DNA of 26,943 bases. Origin: CAYNXB01 sp964401045. GTDB lineage: Bacteria; Pseudomonadota; Alphaproteobacteria; Sphingomonadales; Sphingomonadaceae. The stretch is from NCBI GenBank assembly GCA_964401045.1, contig CAYNXB010000036.1, forward strand, positions 1-26,943. Direction: 5' to 3'. How positions within the stretch are numbered: the first letter of the stretch is position 1; every line of letters starts with the position of its first letter. The notes under the pieces were generated by a model. That model searched no databases, was not told the DNA's origin, and saw only the letters and a program-made list of their open reading frames with translations. Positions 23,317 through 26,943 of this stretch are shown here, piece by piece. The translations under genes and the position numbers were made by a program.

Positions 23317-23861
23317 GTGAGCCGCATCCGCCGCCACGGTCGCCACAGCGCCGCGACGGCAGCGGGCGGTTCGCTCGCGGCCTGCGCGTCGTCGCGGGCG
23401 CGGAAATGGTGCGCGGCGAGGCGAATAACCCCGTGTCGGATCGCTTCGGGCAACGCGTCCCACTCGGTGGCGAGGCCGGCGGTGCAGCGCACCGCGATAC
23501 GCCCGGCCGCTCCCTGGCGGATCAGCCGCACGCGCCCGCCGCCATCGGCGTCGAGATCGATCGCGTAGTCGCCTGCGGCGAGCGCGAACCGCGCACCATC
23601 GGCCGGGATGCCCTCAGCCTGGGTCATCGCTTGCACCGGCCGCGTGGCGAGACAGGTCCATCCGGCGCACGCCGGGTGGATTTCCTCGCATGTCGTCTCA
23701 AGCGCCATCAGCCCGGTGAAGGCTTCGAAGGTGTCGAGGCTTGCGCCCAGCAGGTGCGTGAGCGTCGCGTCGTCGCGCGTGGTGCCGATCGCCAGCCACG
23801 CCTTGAGCGCGTCGAGAGCCGCGCCGGCGAGCGTCGCCGGCACGAGGATGGTCCGCTGCAT
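23313..23861 (-). CDS. GTA gp6 head-tail connector / adaptor
   Basis: The 182-residue protein belongs to the phage gp6-like connector family (TIGR02215, phiE125 gp8-like). It forms the ring below the portal. The N-terminal helical half (LDALKAWLAIGTTRDDATLTHLLGA) and the C-terminal LPEAIRHGVIRLAAHHFRAR block are characteristic. It starts 66 bases after the capsid gene, behind a strong hairpin, with a GGAG site. Confidence 0.86.
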   Translation of the reverse strand: MQRTILVPATLAGAALDALKAWLAIGTTRDDATLTHLLGASLDTFEAFTGLMALETTCEEIHPACAGWTCLATRPVQAMTQAEGIPADGARFALAAGDYAIDLDADGGGRVRLIRQGAAGRIAVRCTAGLATEWDALPEAIRHGVIRLAAHHFRARDDAQAASEPPAAVAALWRPWRRMRLT

Positions 23862-23892
23862 GAGGGACTCCGAAATGTGAGAAACGGGTGGA

Positions 23893-23915
23893 GCCGGCCT
23901 TGGGGGAAGGCCGGC
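23893..23915 (-). other. Strong hairpin after the capsid gene
   Basis: GCCGGCCTT (23893-23901) pairs perfectly with AAGGCCGGC (23907-23915) around a five-base loop, 12 bases after the capsid stop. No T run follows on the minus strand, so it should not terminate by itself; it is placed to protect the capsid mRNA 3' end or mark a cleavage site ahead of gp6. Confidence 0.65.
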
Positions 23916-23927
23916 CCCGGGTCGGTC

Positions 23928-25064
23928 TTACTCCTCGATTTTCAGCAGCTTGATCGCTGCCGAATCGAGCACCTGTCCGCCGACGCGCCTGGTTGCGTAG
24001 AAATGCACGAACGGCTTGTTGGTGAAGGGATCGCGCAGGATCGTCGTCGCGCTGCGCTCTGCGATCAGGTAGCCGGCCTTGAAGTTGCCGAACGCGATCG
24101 GGAAGGCATTGGCGGCGATATCCGGCATGTCCTCGGCTTCCACCACCGGGTAGCCGAGCAGGCGGTCCGGCTGGCCTTCGACGAGGCCGGGCTGCCACAG
24201 GAACGCGCCGTCGCTGGTCTTGAGCTTGCGCACTTCGGCGAGAGTCGAGGAGTTCATCACCCAGCTCGCGCCCTGGCGATGGCCGGACTTGAGCGTGTGG
24301 ATCAGGTCGATCAGGCGCAAGTCGGGCATCTCGTCGAACCCGGCCGCATCGCCGCTCGCGACGTACTGCAGTGTGCCGAACGTCCGCGCGGCATCGCCGT
24401 CGAGCGACTTGGGCGCGGCGAGGAAGCCCTTCGGCTGGTTATCGCCGGTGCCGTTGACGAAGGCGGCGCCTTCCGCCCGGGCGAATTCCATCGCGATCTC
24501 GCTCGCCAACCAGCTTTCGAGGTCGAAGGCCGCGTCGTCGAGCATGCGCTGGCTCGCCGCCGGGTTGGCGAACAGCTCACCCGAGGGGGGCGCGATCTCG
24601 GCGAAGTCGGGCGTGGCCGTTTCGGGCCGCGCGGCGGTTTCGCTGACCCAGCCCGAGGCCGTGCCGCCAAGCGTGACCAGCTTGCGGTACCCGGCGCTGC
24701 CGACCTGCACCACCTGGGCGAGGCCGCGGATCGGCGAGATCTCCTTGAGTTCGCTGGCGATCAGCGCATCGATCTCGTGCGGCACGGTATAGCCGCCATC
24801 CCCCGGAACGGTGCCAGCGATCGACTTGAGCTCGCGTTCCTCACCCCGGCGCAAGTAGAGATCGACGAAGCCCTTGACCTGTGGGGGGGGCGCCACGGCG
24901 AGCGCGGGCCGGGCGGCGGCGCGGCCGACACGGTCGAGCCGGGCCTTCACTTCATCGACGTCGGACCGCAGCACGCCGATTGCCTTGTCGGCTTCGTCCT
25001 GGCGGGCGACGATGTCGAACGAAGCGGCGAGGGCGTCGGTATCGGGATTGAGTTCGCTATCCAT
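23928..25064 (-). CDS. GTA gp5 major capsid protein (HK97 fold)
   Basis: The 378-residue HK97-type capsid protein builds the head. Residues about 1-65 form a charged helical scaffold-like region (FDIVARQDEADKAIGVLRSD) probably cut off by the prohead protease; the capsid domain follows (IAGTVPGDGGYTVPHEI, about 79-95; FRNP-like FANPAASQRMLDDA; WVMNSSTL; GYPVVEAEDMP; the C-terminal FYATRRVGGQVLD). ATG 25064 has AAAGGA upstream. A run of eight C on the coding strand (24883-24890) lies in the Pro-Pro-Pro linker of the scaffold region. The gene is preceded by an intrinsic terminator and followed by a strong hairpin. Confidence 0.93.
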   Translation of the reverse strand: MDSELNPDTDALAASFDIVARQDEADKAIGVLRSDVDEVKARLDRVGRAAARPALAVAPPPQVKGFVDLYLRRGEERELKSIAGTVPGDGGYTVPHEIDALIASELKEISPIRGLAQVVQVGSAGYRKLVTLGGTASGWVSETAARPETATPDFAEIAPPSGELFANPAASQRMLDDAAFDLESWLASEIAMEFARAEGAAFVNGTGDNQPKGFLAAPKSLDGDAARTFGTLQYVASGDAAGFDEMPDLRLIDLIHTLKSGHRQGASWVMNSSTLAEVRKLKTSDGAFLWQPGLVEGQPDRLLGYPVVEAEDMPDIAANAFPIAFGNFKAGYLIAERSATTILRDPFTNKPFVHFYATRRVGGQVLDSAAIKLLKIEE

Positions 25065-25089
25065 TGGGCAGTGGTCCTTTCGTGGGCAC

Positions 25090-25113
25090 AAAAAAGGCCG
25101 CCCGAAGGCGGCC
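25090..25113 (-). terminator. Intrinsic terminator with UUCG loop between protease and capsid
   Basis: Read on the minus strand: GGCCGCC, loop TTCG, GGCGGCC, then six T. That is a perfect seven-base GC stem (25107-25113 with 25096-25102), a C(UUCG)G tetraloop and a T run at 25095-25090. It lies 24 bases after the prohead protease stop and its T run ends 25 bases before the capsid ATG. By sequence it is a classical rho-independent terminator pointing along the GTA operon. There is no room for a full promoter between it and the capsid gene. Confidence 0.85.
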
Positions 25114-25137
25114 GGAAAATCGGTTCGCGCGTAAAAA

Positions 25138-25521
25138 TCACCGAACCAGATGGACGCGCGCGCCGAACTGCAGCGGGTGCGTAACGAGGCTAACCTCGAA
25201 CAAGTCGATGTCTTCGAGCAGGCGCCCTTGCGGCAAGGGCCGGAAGCCGCGCGCCCGATAACCGAAGCTGAGGCCGTTCGCCGCGCGCGGGCGGATGCCC
25301 GGATCGATCCGGGCGATCACCCGCAGGCCGCGCGCATCCTCCGCGAGCGCCTCGATCCGGCCGATGTGTTGCTCGGGCCGGTGCTGCCAGAACAGCGGCA
25401 ACTCGCTGCCTTCCGCGATCGCGCGGGCGAACGCGCCGCGGCGGATCACGTCGCCCGCTGCGTCGGCCACGTCGAACAGCGCGGCGTACCCCGCGAATCT
25501 TACGGTTCGGGCCGGAATCAC
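25138..25521 (-). CDS. GTA gp4 prohead protease (HK97 family)
   Basis: This 127-residue serine protease matures the capsid. The fold of the HK97/herpes protease family is visible: FAGYAALFDVADAAGDVIRRGAF, with the catalytic His47 (FWQHRPEQ), Ser85 (NGLSFGY) and Glu109 (DLFEVSLV). It is short compared with the usual 150-200 residues because it ends right after the catalytic core. Start GTG 25521 overlaps the stop of the DUF6127 gene in GTGA; no ATG is nearby and the longer frame runs antiparallel to nothing recognisable. A terminator follows. Confidence 0.88.
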   Translation of the reverse strand: MIPARTVRFAGYAALFDVADAAGDVIRRGAFARAIAEGSELPLFWQHRPEQHIGRIEALAEDARGLRVIARIDPGIRPRAANGLSFGYRARGFRPLPQGRLLEDIDLFEVSLVTHPLQFGARVHLVR

Positions 25522-25826
25522 TTGAGCAGCTCCGGCACGCCGAGCCGCATCGCGATCCCGATCAGCAGCAGCGCCAGGAACCCGCGCACCAGCCAGTCGA
25601 TGGCGGCCTGCCACGCGCTCTTCTTGGCATCGCGCCACGCGCCGAGCAGTTGCCTGAGCTCCCCGATGTCATCCCCCGCGCGCGGGTCCGAGAGGCCGAG
25701 CCGGGCGAGCGCGCGGTCGGCGCCAAGCTCGCTCGCTTCCTCGATCACCGCGCGCAGGGTGACCATGTCGGCACCTTCGTTCACCGCCTGCGCGAGCAGT
25801 CGCGCCAGCATGTCGTCGCGGTTCAT
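25518..25826 (-). CDS. DUF6127-like small GTA protein
   Basis: The 102-residue protein has a helical acidic N-terminal half (VTLRAVIEEASELGADRAL) and a single hydrophobic segment near the C-terminus (about 79-93, LVRGFLALLLIGIAM), so it may be a membrane protein. Small proteins of this kind lie between portal and protease in alphaproteobacterial GTA clusters; their role is unknown. A holin-like function is tempting but one segment and position do not prove it. It overlaps both neighbours by four bases (ATGA and GTGA). Confidence 0.78.
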   Translation of the reverse strand: MNRDDMLARLLAQAVNEGADMVTLRAVIEEASELGADRALARLGLSDPRAGDDIGELRQLLGAWRDAKKSAWQAAIDWLVRGFLALLLIGIAMRLGVPELLK

Positions 25827-26943
25827 GGCCGGCTCTCCAGCCCCAGGATCGCCCGCTTCTCCTCGTCCGAAAGGAAGCTCGCGGCGCTGACTTGCGCCCA
25901 CAGCCGCTCGCGGTCTTCGGATAGCGCCGGCACCTGGTCGAGGTCGACCGTCAGCGCCGCCCTGGGGAACCACGCCTCCAGCCCCTCGGCGAGACCGGCG
26001 AGGATCTTCGATGCCAGCGGCAGCAACGTCAGCCGCCACAGCGCGCGGTTGGCCTCGCGGTAGTTGGCGTAAGTGTTGTCGCCCGGCAGGCCGAGGAGCA
26101 TCGGCGGCACCCCGAACGCGAGCGCGACATCGCGCGCCGCCGCCGCCTTCAACCCGGCGAAATCCATATCGGCGGGCGACAGCGCGAGCGATTGCCACTT
26201 GAGCCCGCCTTCGAGCAGCATCGGCCTTCCGGCGTTGCCTTCGCCCGAGAACGCACTCGCCAGCTCGGCCTTGAGGCGCTCGAACTGGTCGGTCGTCAGC
26301 GTGGTCTCGCCGCCGTCGTAGATCAGCGCGCCGCTGGGCCGCGCGGCGTTCTCGAGCAGCGCCCGGTTCCACGCCGAGGCGGCGTTGTGAATTGCCACCG
26401 CCTGGTCCGCCGCGGCGAGACAGCCCGCGCCATAGTGATCGTCCGCCGGGTGATAGCTCTTGAGGTGGATCAGGTTGGGCCAGCCCGCCTCATCCTCCAG
26501 CGGGATCGCCAGCGCCTTGTCACCCACCTTGTACTGATATGCGGCGGGCCACCCGGAGGCGTCCGGCTGCACGGAGACGCGCTCGGGCCGCAGCGCGAAC
26601 AGCTCCACCGGCTGTCCCGCCGCGTCCTTCATCACCTGCACGAACCCGTTGCCGTGAAGCAGCAACTGCGCCGCGAGCGTCTCGATCAGCGCCTGCCCGG
26701 CGCTGGTCGCACCCAGCAGGCCGAGCAGCCGCGCATCGCCGGTAAGCGGCGCCCCCGCGACCCCTTCGGCCACCAGCCGAACCGCGCGCTGCGCGACCGG
26801 GTTCTCGAGATAGGCATGGCGGATCGCGCGGCTGTAATCGAACGGCAACCGCGCCCCGCCGGGCTCGATCGCGAAAGTCCAGGGAGACGTGAAGCTGCGC
26901 GCGAGAGGCACACGGCTTTGGCCCCCGCCCTTGAGGGCGGAGG
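25823..26943 (-). CDS. GTA gp3 portal protein (5' end beyond window)
   Basis: The HK97-family portal forms the DNA-entry ring of the head. The visible 373 codons include VPLARSFTSPW, NPVAQRAVRLVAEGVAG, LLLHGNGFVQV, LRPERVSVQPD, IHLKSYHPADDHYGAG and ANYREANRALW, all typical. A GTG at 26911 could start translation, but no ribosome site precedes it and the frame stays open to the window edge as LKGGGQSRVPLARS, which looks like the usual portal N-terminus; so the gene is marked as partial. Terminase would be expected next beyond the edge. Confidence 0.92.
   Translation of the reverse strand, partial: SALKGGGQSRVPLARSFTSPWTFAIEPGGARLPFDYSRAIRHAYLENPVAQRAVRLVAEGVAGAPLTGDARLLGLLGATSAGQALIETLAAQLLLHGNGFVQVMKDAAGQPVELFALRPERVSVQPDASGWPAAYQYKVGDKALAIPLEDEAGWPNLIHLKSYHPADDHYGAGCLAAADQAVAIHNAASAWNRALLENAARPSGALIYDGGETTLTTDQFERLKAELASAFSGEGNAGRPMLLEGGLKWQSLALSPADMDFAGLKAAAARDVALAFGVPPMLLGLPGDNTYANYREANRALWRLTLLPLASKILAGLAEGLEAWFPRAALTVDLDQVPALSEDRERLWAQVSAASFLSDEEKRAILGLESRP

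Larger units (their letters stand above)
15004..26943 (-). other. Gene transfer agent structural cluster (partial)
   Basis: Fifteen consecutive minus-strand genes plus the edge-cut portal follow the order of the Rhodobacter capsulatus GTA cluster: portal, DUF6127, protease, capsid, connector, terminator, major tail, chaperones, tape measure, gp12, gp13, gp14, gp15, then a DUF2793 gene. There is no integrase, repressor, replication or lysis gene and the base composition matches the flanks, so this looks like a domesticated particle system rather than a prophage. Terminase and promoter would lie beyond the right edge. Confidence 0.9.

Noticed and set aside
22818..25184. 788-codon plus-strand open frame across the capsid region
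   Set aside because: It runs antisense to capsid, gp6 and gp8, crosses the terminator and hairpins, and has no recognisable motif.
26909..26911. GTG as the portal start codon
   Set aside because: No ribosome site at proper spacing, and the frame remains open to the edge with a portal-like sequence, so the real start is probably outside the window.
15004..26943. Ordinary prophage
   Set aside because: No integrase, repressor, replication or lysis genes, no attachment-site repeats, composition like the flanks, and the gene order and families match a GTA; the region beyond the right edge was not visible.
1..26943. tRNA, rRNA, CRISPR array or insertion sequence
   Set aside because: Gaps between genes are all below 300 bases and none shows a cloverleaf, spaced direct repeats or a transposase frame.

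Overview
The window is GC-rich and densely coded, and reads as a chromosomal segment of an alphaproteobacterium, most likely of the order Sphingomonadales (Sphingomonadaceae or Erythrobacteraceae). The placement rests on protein character: a DUF3617 protein typical of sphingomonads, an argD-argF-hslO block, a double cold-shock-domain protein, a TPR-sulfotransferase, and a gene transfer agent (GTA) cluster of the Rhodobacter capsulatus type in a derived form. No rRNA, tRNA, CRISPR array or insertion sequence was seen, and no gene-free stretch exceeds 300 bases.

Left part (1-9.1 kb). A small NTF2-like protein of unknown role faces a minus-strand operon fba-cbbY-dhaL-dhaK (aldolase, HAD phosphatase, two dihydroxyacetone-kinase subunits); a strong hairpin at 683-710 separates them. 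A divergent TPR-sulfotransferase gene follows, then a tightly packed minus-strand operon read in the order TerC-type membrane protein, DUF442/TIGR01244 phosphatase, small anchored protein, fatty-acid hydroxylase.

Middle (9.2-15 kb). A cold-shock protein with a glycine-rich N-terminal tail ends in two hairpins, the second a UUCG terminator. Plus-strand housekeeping genes follow: argD-argF (overlapping), hslO, a DUF3617 protein and queC. queC converges on lipoprotein sodC, and the two share a palindromic CTAG as stop codon on both strands.

Right part (15.0-26.9 kb). A minus-strand GTA structural cluster runs from the window's right edge: portal (cut by the edge), DUF6127 protein, prohead protease, HK97-type capsid, gp6 connector, a 51-residue ORF where a head-tail protein is expected, tail terminator, major tail protein, two tail chaperones, a short tape measure, gp12, gp13, NlpC/P60 peptidase gp14, gp15 and a DUF2793 fibre-like protein. 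Terminase is presumably just beyond the edge. Most junctions are 4-base ATGA/GTGA overlaps, so the few gaps stand out: an intrinsic terminator with a UUCG loop before the capsid gene, a second strong hairpin after it, and an 88-bp palindromic (REPIN-like) element between tape measure and gp12. The baseplate is rearranged: gp12 is a 774-residue fusion whose N-terminal two thirds look like a beta-sandwich plus a glycosidase-like TIM barrel, while gp15 is only 725 residues and appears to lack the TIM-barrel region of the Rhodobacter protein. The best candidates for something new are this domain relocation and the hairpin-bracketed capsid gene.
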